Positions 1-8,585 of a DNA stretch of 64,000 bases are shown here, one piece after another; the stretch's first letter is position 1, and each line of letters starts with the position of its first letter. The stretch is from Burkholderiales bacterium JOSHI_001. Its GTDB lineage: Bacteria > Pseudomonadota > Gammaproteobacteria > Burkholderiales > Burkholderiaceae_C. The notes under the pieces were generated by a model, which was not told where the DNA came from, made no database searches, and saw nothing but the letters and a program-made list of their open reading frames with translations. The position numbers and the translations under genes are program-made. The stretch spans positions 3,186,090 through 3,250,089 of the forward strand of contig CM001438.1 in NCBI GenBank assembly GCA_000244995.1, written 5' to 3'.

Positions 1-572
1 TGGCGCGGCGGCGCGTCCGGCCGCGGCCGACGGGTGGACAGCATGGTGACCGCCAGCAGCGTGTAGCCGGTGGCCACCGCCACGTAGAACAGCGGGCCGT
101 AGTCGTAGCGCACCCGCGGCAGCCCGGCGATGGGCGCGGTGAGCCCGGTGCCGGCGCCATAAAACAGGCCGTGGGCACCATTGGTCCAGCACAGCGCCAG
201 TTGCAGCGCGATGGCCGCGCCCCAAGGCAGGCGCACCGACCAACGCGGTGAACGCGGGTCGGCCGCCAGGTACTGGCAGATGAACAGCGACCACAGCGCC
301 GGCTGCAGCATCACCGGCAGCCAGCCCAGCAGGCCCACGGTGACTTTGCAGGCCGGGTCGGCCGCCGCGTGTTCGGTGACGCTGGCGGCGATCCAGGCCA
401 TGGTGGCCAGGGACATGGCCACAAAGCTGGTCTGCCCGGGGAAGAAGCGCCGCGTACTGGCCCACACGCCCATGGCCAGCAGGCTGGCCGCGATGACCGT
501 GCGCAGCGCCATGTCCGGCGTGACATGCCAGGCCGTGACGGTGCAGGCGTGCAGGTCCAGGGCGGGGATCAT
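1..572 (-). CDS. 7TM sensor N-terminal region (histidine kinase or GGDEF protein), cut by window edge
   Basis: The frame is open from an ATG at 572 to the left edge, so only the first ~190 residues are visible. A TAG stop lies in frame 36 bases upstream of that ATG, which fixes the 5' limit. The sequence has about five to six hydrophobic segments. It carries the marks of the 7TM domain placed at the N-terminus of some histidine kinases and diguanylate cyclases (HisKA_7TM type): a W-x-x-F-I-C-Q-Y segment near residue 100, a WTNGAHGLF motif after the fourth helix, and YGPLFYVAVATGY near residue 160. The output domain lies outside the window, so kinase versus cyclase cannot be decided. The gene is transcribed leftward, away from everything else here. 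Confidence 0.7.
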   Translation of the reverse strand, partial: MIPALDLHACTVTAWHVTPDMALRTVIAASLLAMGVWASTRRFFPGQTSFVAMSLATMAWIAASVTEHAAADPACKVTVGLLGWLPVMLQPALWSLFICQYLAADPRSPRWSVRLPWGAAIALQLALCWTNGAHGLFYGAGTGLTAPIAGLPRVRYDYGPLFYVAVATGYTLLAVTMLSTRRPRPDAPPR

Positions 573-676
573 CAGGGCGGTTTGGTGCGGCGCAGCAGCC
601 GGCCACTATCACCCAGGCCGCCAGGCGTACCGCCTGCCGGGAAGCTTCAAGGTCGCCTGAACTGTGAAGTTATGCG

Positions 677-703
677 CACCCCGGCCGCGGTGCGCCCGGG
701 GTG
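677..703 (-). terminator. Hairpin directly after the esterase stop codon
   Basis: CACCCCGG at 677-684 pairs with CCGGGGTG at 696-703 around an 11-base GC-rich loop. It begins right after the esterase stop at 704-706 on the minus strand. The following bases (GCATAACTTC) are not a clean U-tract, so this is at best a weak intrinsic terminator. Confidence 0.4.
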
Positions 704-1639
<936 letters not shown>

Positions 1640-1693
1640 CGGGGGTCTCCGCAGGCGTTGGGCAGGCAGGCGGCAGTCTAAGATCCTTGCACC

Positions 1694-2263
1694 ATGGCGC
1701 TCCCCCCCGGCGAACCCGCAGCACGGCCTTTCCGCCTGCGCCACCACGCGCCGGGCGACATCGGCTGGCTGATCGGCCGCCACGGCGCGCTGTACGCGCA
1801 GGAGTTCGGCTGGAACAGCCAGTTCGAGGCCCTGGTGGCGCGCATCGCCGCGCAGTTCCTGGAACGCCTGGACCCGCAGCGCGAAGCCTGCTGGATTGCC
1901 GAGCACGACGGCCACCGCGTGGGCTGCGTGATGCTGGTGCAGGCGCGCCACAACGACAGCGACGGCGGCGCGCCCGAGCCCGGCGTGGCGCAACTTAGGC
2001 TGCTGCTGGTGGACCCGCGCGCCCGCGGCCTGGGGCTGGGCGACGCCCTGGTGACCGAATGCGAACGCTTCGCCCGTGCCGCCGGCTACCGCGGACTGCG
2101 GCTGTGGACTCAGAGCATGCTGCTGCCGGCACGCGCGATCTACGCCCGCCATGGCTACGAACTGAAGGGCACAGAGCCCCACCACAGCTTCGGCCACGAC
2201 CTGGTGGGCGAGGTGTGGGAAAAGCCGCTGGACGCACCTGGAACTGCCCATGGCCGCGCCTGA
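1694..2263 (+). CDS. GNAT family N-acetyltransferase
   Basis: A 189-residue GNAT-fold acetyl-CoA-dependent acetyltransferase. The core motif A is visible as LLLVDPRARGLGLGDALV near residues 102-119, followed by ECERFARAAGYRGLRLWT and the C-terminal AIYARHGYEL typical of the fold. Similar domains are often fused to MarR regulators, but no helix-turn-helix precedes this one. The acceptor is unknown. The gene is divergent from the esterase (54-base gap), and its last 14 bases overlap the YchJ-like gene, so those two are probably co-translated. No good ribosome binding site precedes the ATG at 1694. Confidence 0.85.
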   Translation: MALPPGEPAARPFRLRHHAPGDIGWLIGRHGALYAQEFGWNSQFEALVARIAAQFLERLDPQREACWIAEHDGHRVGCVMLVQARHNDSDGGAPEPGVAQLRLLLVDPRARGLGLGDALVTECERFARAAGYRGLRLWTQSMLLPARAIYARHGYELKGTEPHHSFGHDLVGEVWEKPLDAPGTAHGRA

Positions 2264-2639
2264 GCCCTGCCCCTGCGGCAGCGGCGCGGCCCATGCCGCC
2301 TGCTGTGGCCGCTGGCATGCCGGGCCGCTGCACCTGCTGGCCCCCGACGCCCTGGCGCTGATGCGCAGCCGCTACGCCGCCTACGTGCGCGAGGACGCGC
2401 CCTACCTGCTGGCCACCTGGCACGCCAGCACCCGGCCGGCACACATCGATTTCGAAGCCGGCCTGCGCTGGCTGGGGCTGGAGGTGAAGCAGCATGCGGT
2501 GCAGGATAGCGAGCACGCCAGCGTGGCCTTCATCGCCCGCTGCCGCGGCGCTGGCGGCCGGGCGCAGCGCCTGCAGGAAACCAGCCGCTTTGTGCGCGAG
2601 GGCGGGCGCTGGTACTACCTGGACGGCGACTTGGGCTGA
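2250..2639 (+). CDS. YchJ-family (UPF0225) SEC-C motif protein
   Basis: A 129-residue protein with an N-terminal zinc-binding SEC-C-like motif, CPCGSG plus ACC (Cys7, Cys9, Cys18, Cys19). The YchJ-family body follows: LMRSRYAAYV near residue 35, a TW-H-x-S-T-R motif, and a C-terminal RFVREGGRWYYLDGD strand pair. The fold is NTF2-like and the function is not established. The start codon lies inside the last codons of the GNAT gene in another frame, so translational coupling is likely. Two tandem hairpins follow the stop. Confidence 0.85.
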   Translation: MAAPEPCPCGSGAAHAACCGRWHAGPLHLLAPDALALMRSRYAAYVREDAPYLLATWHASTRPAHIDFEAGLRWLGLEVKQHAVQDSEHASVAFIARCRGAGGRAQRLQETSRFVREGGRWYYLDGDLG

Positions 2640-2646
2640 ATGGCAG

Positions 2647-2701
2647 AACGCCGGCGCAAGGCCGGCGTTGAAAAGCAAAACGCCGGCACAAGGCCGGCGT
2701 T
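2647..2701. terminator. Two tandem near-identical hairpins
   Basis: The unit AACGCCGGC-(5-base loop)-GCCGGCGTT occurs twice, at 2647-2669 and 2679-2701, offset by 32 bases and separated by GAAAAGCAA. Each stem is 9 bp and perfect. The array lies between the YchJ-like gene and a convergent membrane protein gene, so it probably acts as a bidirectional terminator. The right arm of the first copy can also pair with the left arm of the second. Confidence 0.7.
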
Positions 2702-2723
2702 GTCGCGTGAGCCGGCAGGCGGC

Positions 2724-3266
2724 TCAGGCGAATTCCTGCCGCACCATCGGCGACATCAGCCGGCGGATGATCAGCACCAGCAGCATGCAGGCGCCCAGCG
2801 ACATGGCGGTGGCCGACACCCGTGCGGCGGTGACAAAGCCGCCGAACACGCCGGCCGCAGCGGGCGGCAGCGGCGTGTGGCTGAGGGTGGAATCCACCAG
2901 CGACTGCACCACTTCCTGGTGCAGCCAGATGCCCACCAGGTGCGCCACGATGGCCAGGCCCAGCAGCACGATGAAGCTGCGGCGCGCCCATTCCAGCCGC
3001 AGCAGCAGGCCCACCGCGCTGGCCAGGGTGGCCAGCGACAGCGCCAGGCCGGCACCCACCACCCAGGGCAGGTAGCCCATCAGCAGGCCGGTCAGCAGCG
3101 GCAGCGGGTGGGTGTTGCCCACCACCGAAAAGCCCGGCAGCAGCGACGCCATGGCCGCGCTTTGCACCAGCGCCGACAGGCAGGACAGCAGCGCCGCCAG
3201 GATGAAGACCCAGGCCGTCACGGTGACGAAGAGGGAGCGGGATCCGACGTTGTAGGTTTGCGGCAT
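2724..3266 (-). CDS. Small integral membrane protein, unknown function
   Basis: I do not recognise a family. The 180-residue product has about four hydrophobic helices: residues ~12-38, two between ~55 and 110 separated by a short Arg-containing turn (RLEWARRSF), and one near the C-terminus before the basic IIRRLMSP tail. The ATG at 3266 was chosen because GGAGA lies 7 bases upstream; the longer frame has an implausible hydrophilic, Cys- and Arg-containing start. It converges with the YchJ-like gene across the tandem hairpins. No catalytic motif is visible. Confidence 0.65.
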   Translation of the reverse strand: MPQTYNVGSRSLFVTVTAWVFILAALLSCLSALVQSAAMASLLPGFSVVGNTHPLPLLTGLLMGYLPWVVGAGLALSLATLASAVGLLLRLEWARRSFIVLLGLAIVAHLVGIWLHQEVVQSLVDSTLSHTPLPPAAAGVFGGFVTAARVSATAMSLGACMLLVLIIRRLMSPMVRQEFA

Positions 3267-3430
3267 GGTGGCGTCTCCGGCGGGGGACACTGCGGCGACC
3301 GGTCGCAGTGCAGCGGTGGATGTTGCCCTTCCACCGTGACAGCCATTTTTCAGTGGCGCGCAAGCCACGTCATTCCCGCAATTGGGTGAAGGTGTTGCTT
3401 GATGTCACTTCAGGTTAGGGGCCTGCGTCA

Positions 3431-4537
3431 TCAACCAAACCGAACGGCCGCGATCGGTGGCAGCCGCAAGGGCACGGCCGCCCAATGGTCGCCCCCGTCG
3501 TGGCTGGCCCACAGGCCACCGGTGGTGCTGCCCATCATCAGCGTCTGGCCGTCGTCGGCCAACGCCAGGCCATGGCGGTAGACCAGGTCGTAGGCACCCT
3601 GCTGTGGCAATCCGTCGCGCAGGGTGTCGAAGGATTGGCCGCCATCGCGGGTGCGGTTCACCACCAAGGCCGCGTCCACCGGCACGCGGCATTGGTCGGC
3701 CTGGGCCGGCACGAACCAGGCCGTGTCGGCGTCCCGTGGATGCACGGCGACCGCGAAACCGAAATCCGACACCGGCGCGCCCAGCACGCGCTGCCAGTTC
3801 GCGGCGTTGTCCTGTGAACGCCAGATGCCGCCATGGTGCTGGCACCACAGCACATCGGGCTGGCCGGGGCAGCGGGCCAGCAGGTGCGGGTCCTGGGCGT
3901 TCTGGTTTTCGGCCAGTTCGGGCGGCATGAAGTCGGCCTTCATCCCGCGCGCGGACAGCGACCAGCTCGCGCCGCGGTCCCGGGTGCGCCAGACCCCGCC
4001 GCAGGACACCCCCAGCAGCAGTTCGTCCGGGCGCTGCGGGTGCGGGCAGATGGAGTGGATGCCAGGCACGTCGTAGCCGCCGCCCATCCACTCCAGGCGC
4101 TCGGGCGCGTCCCACAGGGGGCGGTTCAGGGTCCAGGTGGCGCCGAAGTCGTCGCTTTCGAACAGGCCGCCGGGCAGCGTGCCGGCCCACACCCGGCCGT
4201 GCGCCTGCGCCATCGACCACACCTGCTGCAGCTTCCAGGCCGGCGGCGTGGCGCCCATGGCGTTGGTTGCGGTGGGCGTGTCGGCCGGCTGCGGCGGGTA
4301 GGCCGGGCAGGTGGTTTCGCGCCAGCTGCGCCCGGCGTCGTCGGACACATGCAGCTTCACGCCGAAGTGCCCCAGGTTCAGCGCCGCCAGCATGCGGGTT
4401 TCACCCGCGGCGGGCGCCAGCAGCATGCTGACCGGTTCGCCCAGGAAACTGCTGCGGGCCAGCTGCCAGGCGCCGCCGGCACCGCGCTGCAACTCGAACA
4501 GGCCTTTGCGGGTGGCCACCCAGGCACGTTGGCTCAT
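3431..4537 (-). CDS. BNR/Asp-box beta-propeller protein (sialidase-like fold)
   Basis: This 368-residue protein has no signal peptide and six Asp-box-like turns: SDDAGRSW, SDDFGATW, TRDRGASW, SQDNAANW, TRDGGQSF and SHDGGDHW, spaced as expected for a six- or seven-bladed propeller. Such proteins are often named sialidase or WD40/BNR glycosyl hydrolase. I see no convincing arginine triad for sialic acid, so the enzyme name is not supported. It starts 18 bases after the stop of the MoaD/ThiS-like gene on the same strand, which implies co-transcription and a shared role. The absence of an export signal points to the cytoplasm. Confident as a propeller; activity unknown. Confidence 0.8.
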   Translation of the reverse strand: MSQRAWVATRKGLFELQRGAGGAWQLARSSFLGEPVSMLLAPAAGETRMLAALNLGHFGVKLHVSDDAGRSWRETTCPAYPPQPADTPTATNAMGATPPAWKLQQVWSMAQAHGRVWAGTLPGGLFESDDFGATWTLNRPLWDAPERLEWMGGGYDVPGIHSICPHPQRPDELLLGVSCGGVWRTRDRGASWSLSARGMKADFMPPELAENQNAQDPHLLARCPGQPDVLWCQHHGGIWRSQDNAANWQRVLGAPVSDFGFAVAVHPRDADTAWFVPAQADQCRVPVDAALVVNRTRDGGQSFDTLRDGLPQQGAYDLVYRHGLALADDGQTLMMGSTTGGLWASHDGGDHWAAVPLRLPPIAAVRFG

Positions 4538-4555
4538 GTCACAGTCCTTTCGTCG

Positions 4556-4825
4556 TCATCCACCACTCAGGGCCTGAAGCACGTGGACGGTGCTGTCGGG
4601 CCGCAGCGTGTCGTCCATCAGCACGCGGTCCTGGCAGCGCCGGCCGTCGATGAAGGCCACCACGTTGGGCCGCATGTGGCCCTGGTCGTCCAGCACATAG
4701 CCGCGCAGCCGCGGGTTCACCGCAAAGGCGGCCTCCAGCGCCGCGCGCAACGTGGTGGCGGGGGTCTGCACCTCGGGGGTTTCGGTGAAGCGCTTGAGTT
4801 GCGGGGTGAACAGCACGCGCGGCAT
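4556..4825 (-). CDS. MoaD/ThiS-like ubiquitin-fold sulfur carrier
   Basis: An 89-residue protein with the beta-grasp layout of MoaD/ThiS. It opens with an MPRVLFTPQL strand, has a helix (TLRAALEAAFAVNP), then a segment containing HMRPNVVAFIDGR, and ends in VLQALSGG. The C-terminal Gly-Gly is the site that family members adenylate and convert to a thiocarboxylate. The ATG at 4825 gives this minimal domain; upstream in-frame sequence is Arg/Cys-rich and not family-like. No MoaE, ThiG, E1-like or rhodanese gene is adjacent. Its only partner is the downstream BNR propeller gene, and RarD is divergent. Confidence 0.8.
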   Translation of the reverse strand: MPRVLFTPQLKRFTETPEVQTPATTLRAALEAAFAVNPRLRGYVLDDQGHMRPNVVAFIDGRRCQDRVLMDDTLRPDSTVHVLQALSGG

Positions 4826-4892
4826 GCCCGCATGATGGCGCTGCCTTTGACACAGGGCAAGGCAGCGCCGCCGGCTGCCACAATGCCGCCGG

Positions 4893-5783
4893 ATGCACTC
4901 CGGCGTTCTTGCCGCCATGGCGGCCTACATCTGGTGGGGCTTGTTTCCCATCTACATCAAACAGATCCAGCAGGCCGGTGCGCTGGAAATCGTGCTGCAC
5001 CGGGGCGTGTGGTCGCTGGTGTTCATGGCCCTGCTGCTGACCGCCTGGCGGCGCTGGGCCTGGCTGCCGGCGGCGCTGCGTTCGCCTCGCACCATGGGGG
5101 TGTTCGCGCTGTCCACGCTGCTGGTGTCGGCCAACTGGCTGCTGTATGTGTGGGCGGTGAACGCACACCGGGTGCTGGACGCCAGCCTGGGCTACTTCAT
5201 CAACCCGCTGCTGAACGTGGCGCTGGGCTACTTCGTGCTGCATGAACGCCCGCGGCCCCTGCAATGGCTGGCGGTGGGCCTGGCCGCGGCCGGGGTGCTG
5301 TGGCTGACCGTGGCGGCCGGCGCGCTGCCCTGGGTGTCGCTGGGGCTGGCGGGCAGCTTCGGGCTGTATGGCCTGCTGCGCAAGACCGCCCCGCTGGGCC
5401 CGGCCGAGGGCCTGGCGCTGGAGACCCTGTTGCTGGCGCTGGTGGGCGGGCCGCTGCTGTGGTGGCTGGGCGGCACCACCGGCAATGCCTTCGCCCAGGG
5501 CGACTGGGTCCTGAGGGCCTGGCTGGTGGCCGCCGGGCCCATCACCGCGGTGCCGCTGCTGCTGTTCGCCTATGGCGCGCGGCGCATCACGCTGGCCACG
5601 CTGGGGCTGTTGCAGTACCTGGGCCCTTCGATTCAATTCGGTCTGGGCGTTTGGCTGTACCACGAGCCCTTCAACCCGACGCGGGCGCTGGGCTTCGCCA
5701 TCATCTGGCTGGCCTTGCTGGTGTACAGCGCTGAGAGCCTGCTGCGCATGCGCCGCGCGGCCACGGCCAATGCACCGGCCTGA
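4893..5783 (+). CDS. rarD: RarD protein, EamA/DMT-family permease
   Basis: A 296-residue inner-membrane protein of the drug/metabolite transporter superfamily with about ten hydrophobic helices in two EamA halves. The N-terminus GVLAAMAAYIWWGLFPIYIK and the LEIVLHRGVWSL segment match RarD. The C-terminal YLGPSIQFGLGVWLYHE stretch is also typical. The ATG at 4893 is preferred over 4917 because the sequence before the second Met aligns with the family. The transported substrate is not established for RarD. The gene is divergent from the MoaD-like gene, with a 67-base gap. Confidence 0.88.
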   Translation: MHSGVLAAMAAYIWWGLFPIYIKQIQQAGALEIVLHRGVWSLVFMALLLTAWRRWAWLPAALRSPRTMGVFALSTLLVSANWLLYVWAVNAHRVLDASLGYFINPLLNVALGYFVLHERPRPLQWLAVGLAAAGVLWLTVAAGALPWVSLGLAGSFGLYGLLRKTAPLGPAEGLALETLLLALVGGPLLWWLGGTTGNAFAQGDWVLRAWLVAAGPITAVPLLLFAYGARRITLATLGLLQYLGPSIQFGLGVWLYHEPFNPTRALGFAIIWLALLVYSAESLLRMRRAATANAPA

Positions 5784-5835
5784 GCCACAATCCGCCCCGC
5801 CTGCCCTGACCCCGGGGGGTCGAAACCCGTTCACC

Positions 5836-7278
5836 ATGCCGCACCGTCCCATTCTGCTTCGCCTGCTGCTGGCCCCGCTGCTGCTGCTGGGTGCGGCCAC
5901 GGCCACGGCGCAGTCCGTCCCGTCCACCCTCAACACGGCCACCACGCTGGGTTTCGAGCGCGTGCGTTTCGGCTCGGGCGAACGCCTGGGGCTGGTGGGC
6001 GGCTCCCTGCTGTTCGAAGGCGGACGCAACTGGTGGTTCGGGCCGGCGGTGTACGGCGCGGCCAGCGGCCAGCGCGGCGGCTTTTTCGTCGGTGGGCTGG
6101 AAGTGCAGCAGCGCATCCGCCTGGGCCCCCGCAGCGGCGTGGTGCTGGGCCTGTACGCCGGCGGTGGTGGCGGCGGCAGTTCCCCGGTGGGCGGTGGCCT
6201 GATGCTGCGCCCGGCCGTCACGCTGGTGCAGGACCTGGGCGGCCTGCAGGCCGGGCTGTCGCTGTCGCAGGTGCGCTTTCCCAGTGGCGACATCCGCAGC
6301 AACCAACTGGGCCTGGTGCTGGGCTGGGACGGCAGCTTCCGCGCGACCGACCCCGCGCGCGCCGGCCGCGCGCCGGGGCTGTACGGCCGCACGGGCCTGG
6401 GCATGGACCACCTGCTCATCACCGCCGGCCGCTACGCCCCGCGCGGTGGCGGCGCGTCCATCGGCTTGATCGGCGCCCGGGCGCTGCGCAGCGTGGGTGA
6501 CTGGCACCTGGGCATCGAATCGGCCGCCGCTGCGCAAGGCTCGGCCGCGGGCTACATGGAAATCCTGGCCGAGGCCGGCACCGGCTGGCCGGTGACACCC
6601 CGCCTGAACCTGGGCGTGCGCGGCGCGCTGGGCTTGGGGGGTGGCGGTGCGGTGCCGGTGGGCGGCGGGGTGCTGGCCAAATTGGCCGTCGGCGGCGCCT
6701 ACCAGCTGTCGCCCCACCTGCACTTGGGCGCCGAACTGGGCCTGGTGGATGCGCTGAACGGCAGCTTCCGCGCCGGCACCGCGCAGCTGTGGCTGGCCAT
6801 GGCGCTGGAACCCATGAGCGGCGACGGCCGCGTGGTGCGCTACGAATGGGCTCCGGCCCTGCAGCACAACCTGCGCGCGCAGCGCAAGGACGGCAGCCGC
6901 GGCACGCTGGACACCATCGGCCTGCGGCTGAACCGCTGGGTGGACGGGCACTGGTACCTCAGCGCGCAGGCGCACAGCGCCTATGCGGGCGGCGCCGGGG
7001 CCTATTCCATCGGCCTGGTGGGCGCCGGCGTGGGCACGGCACCGGTGGCGCAGGGCTGGCAGTTCGGTGCCGAACTGCTGGTGGGCGCGGCGGGCGGCGG
7101 CGGCGTGAACACCGCGGGCGGCGCCATCGTGCAAGGCCTGGGCTGGGCCGGCTACGCGCTCAGCCCCGACACGATGCTGCGCCTGGGCCTGGGCGGCGTG
7201 AAGTCGCTCAAGGGGGACCTGTCCAGCCCGGTGCTGGAAGTGTCCTGGCAGCGCGCCTTCGGCCTGAACGGCCCCTGA
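5836..7278 (+). CDS. Secreted glycine-rich protein with three ~150-residue repeats, probable outer-membrane protein
   Basis: I do not recognise the family. The ATG at 5836 starts a 480-residue product with a clear Sec signal (basic start, Leu-rich core, AAATATAQ cleavage region near residue 24). The mature part reads as three diverged copies beginning near residues 50, 200 and 350. Each has an L/I-G-L start, a short W-containing strand (NWWFG, DWHLG, HWYLS), a small-residue strand, and a Gly-rich hinge (YAGGGGGG, ALGLGGGG, VGAAGGGG). Each then ends in alternating hydrophobic strands with a Gly-Leu pattern. Alternating residues and the terminal WQRAF suggest beta strands. It follows rarD by 52 bases and converges with ispDF. 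Confidence 0.6.
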   Translation: MPHRPILLRLLLAPLLLLGAATATAQSVPSTLNTATTLGFERVRFGSGERLGLVGGSLLFEGGRNWWFGPAVYGAASGQRGGFFVGGLEVQQRIRLGPRSGVVLGLYAGGGGGGSSPVGGGLMLRPAVTLVQDLGGLQAGLSLSQVRFPSGDIRSNQLGLVLGWDGSFRATDPARAGRAPGLYGRTGLGMDHLLITAGRYAPRGGGASIGLIGARALRSVGDWHLGIESAAAAQGSAAGYMEILAEAGTGWPVTPRLNLGVRGALGLGGGGAVPVGGGVLAKLAVGGAYQLSPHLHLGAELGLVDALNGSFRAGTAQLWLAMALEPMSGDGRVVRYEWAPALQHNLRAQRKDGSRGTLDTIGLRLNRWVDGHWYLSAQAHSAYAGGAGAYSIGLVGAGVGTAPVAQGWQFGAELLVGAAGGGGVNTAGGAIVQGLGWAGYALSPDTMLRLGLGGVKSLKGDLSSPVLEVSWQRAFGLNGP

Positions 7279-7293
7279 GCCGACAGCCCAGCT

Positions 7294-8526
7294 TCAGCCG
7301 GCGGCGCTGAGCAGGCAGACCGCCCGCGCCTCGATGGCGCGGCCCTCGCCCACCGGTCCCATCTTCTCGGCCGTCTTGGCCTTCACGTTGACGCAGGCCA
7401 GGTCCACGCCCAGCGCCTGCGCGATGCGCTCGCGCATGGCCGGGATGTGCGGCGCCATCTTGGGCGCCTGGGCCACGATGGTGGCGTCCACGTTCACGAT
7501 GGCCCAGCCGGCGGCGCGCACGCGCTTCGCCGCTTCGGCCAGCAGCGCATGCGAATCGGCCCCGGCGTAGGCCGCGTCGGTGTCGGAAAAATGCCGGCCT
7601 ATGTCACCCAGGCCGGCGGCGCCGAACAGCGCGTCGGTGATGGCGTGCAGCAGCGCGTCGGCGTCCGAGTGCCCGAGCAGCCCCTTGTCGTGCGGGATGT
7701 TCACGCCCCCCAGCAACAGCGGCCGGCCGGTCACCAGCTGATGGGTGTCCCAGCCTTCTCCGATGCGCAGCGTGGGCAGGGGCGGCGGCATGGGGTTCTC
7801 CTTGGGGGCGTCGGCCAGCAGCGCTTCGGCCAGCGCAAAGTCTTCGGGCCAGGTCACTTTCAGGTTGCGGGCATGGCCGCGCACCAGTTTCGGGGCGTGG
7901 CCCAGGGCTTCCACGGCGCTGGCTTCATCGGTCACTTCGGCACCGGCCTGGCGCAGCGCGGCCTGCAGCAGGCCCAGGCGGAACATCTGCGGCGTTTGCG
8001 CGGCCCATTTGCCGGCGCGTGACACGGTGGCCGCCACACGGCCATCCGCTTCCTGCTTCAGGGTGTCGGCCAGGGGCAGCGCCAGCAGGCCGCCCACCTC
8101 GTCGTCGGCACAGGCGTCGATCAGGGCGTCCACCCACTCGGGCTGAACCAGGCAGCGCGCGGCGTCGTGCACCAGCACCCAGTCGTGCGCCGCGGCCCCG
8201 CGGGCCTGCAACTCGGCCAGGCCCTTGAACACGGTTTCAGCCCGGCTGGCACCGCCGCAGCGCGCCAACCACTGCCCTTCTCCACCAAAGCCCGGCAACC
8301 GAACTTCAAACTGCTTGTCGTCCGGGGCCAGCACCACCAGCACGGCGGCCAGGCGCTTCACGCGGCCCAGGGCCTGCAAGGTGCGACCCACCATGGGCTG
8401 GCCCCCCACCGGCGCGTACTGCTTGGGCCCGCCCACGCCGGCACGCTGGCCCACGCCCGCGCACGGAACCAAGGCAAAACAGCGTGGTGCATCGCGGCGG
8501 GAAGGGGCCATCGAAGGTTCGGACAT
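7294..8526 (-). CDS. ispDF: Fused IspD-IspF, MEP isoprenoid pathway
   Basis: A 410-residue bifunctional enzyme of the non-mevalonate pathway. Residues ~15-235 are IspD, which makes CDP-methylerythritol from MEP and CTP; visible motifs are [11 protein letters not shown] then [14 protein letters not shown] and TPQMF. Residues ~250-410 are IspF, which cyclises CDP-ME 2-phosphate; metal ligands sit in GWDTHQL, and [18 protein letters not shown] and GDIGRHFSD follow. The linker is short (ADAPKENP). Residue 246 is an internal ATG at 7791 preceded by AAGGAG with a 6-base gap, so a separate IspF could also be made. The gene is divergent from mfd. Confidence 0.93.
   Translation of the reverse strand: MSEPSMAPSRRDAPRCFALVPCAGVGQRAGVGGPKQYAPVGGQPMVGRTLQALGRVKRLAAVLVVLAPDDKQFEVRLPGFGGEGQWLARCGGASRAETVFKGLAELQARGAAAHDWVLVHDAARCLVQPEWVDALIDACADDEVGGLLALPLADTLKQEADGRVAATVSRAGKWAAQTPQMFRLGLLQAALRQAGAEVTDEASAVEALGHAPKLVRGHARNLKVTWPEDFALAEALLADAPKENPMPPPLPTLRIGEGWDTHQLVTGRPLLLGGVNIPHDKGLLGHSDADALLHAITDALFGAAGLGDIGRHFSDTDAAYAGADSHALLAEAAKRVRAAGWAIVNVDATIVAQAPKMAPHIPAMRERIAQALGVDLACVNVKAKTAEKMGPVGEGRAIEARAVCLLSAAG
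7791..7803 (-). promoter_or_regulatory. Internal ribosome binding site and ATG for the IspF domain
   Basis: On the minus strand AAGGAG (7803-7798) is followed by six bases and an in-frame ATG (7791-7789), exactly at the start of the IspF domain. It is a near-consensus Shine-Dalgarno inside the fused ispDF frame. Confidence 0.6.
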
Positions 8527-8585
8527 GGCTTGAATTCTAGAATCGGCCCCTCTTCGCGCCCCGGCTGCACCGCATCCGGGGCGAA

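Noticed and set aside
3431-4537. Calling the propeller a sialidase
   Set aside because: Asp-boxes alone define the fold; no convincing sialidase arginine triad or export signal is seen.
8533-8585. TAGAAT as a -10 element for mfd
   Set aside because: No matching -35 hexamer at the right distance on either strand; not enough for a promoter call.
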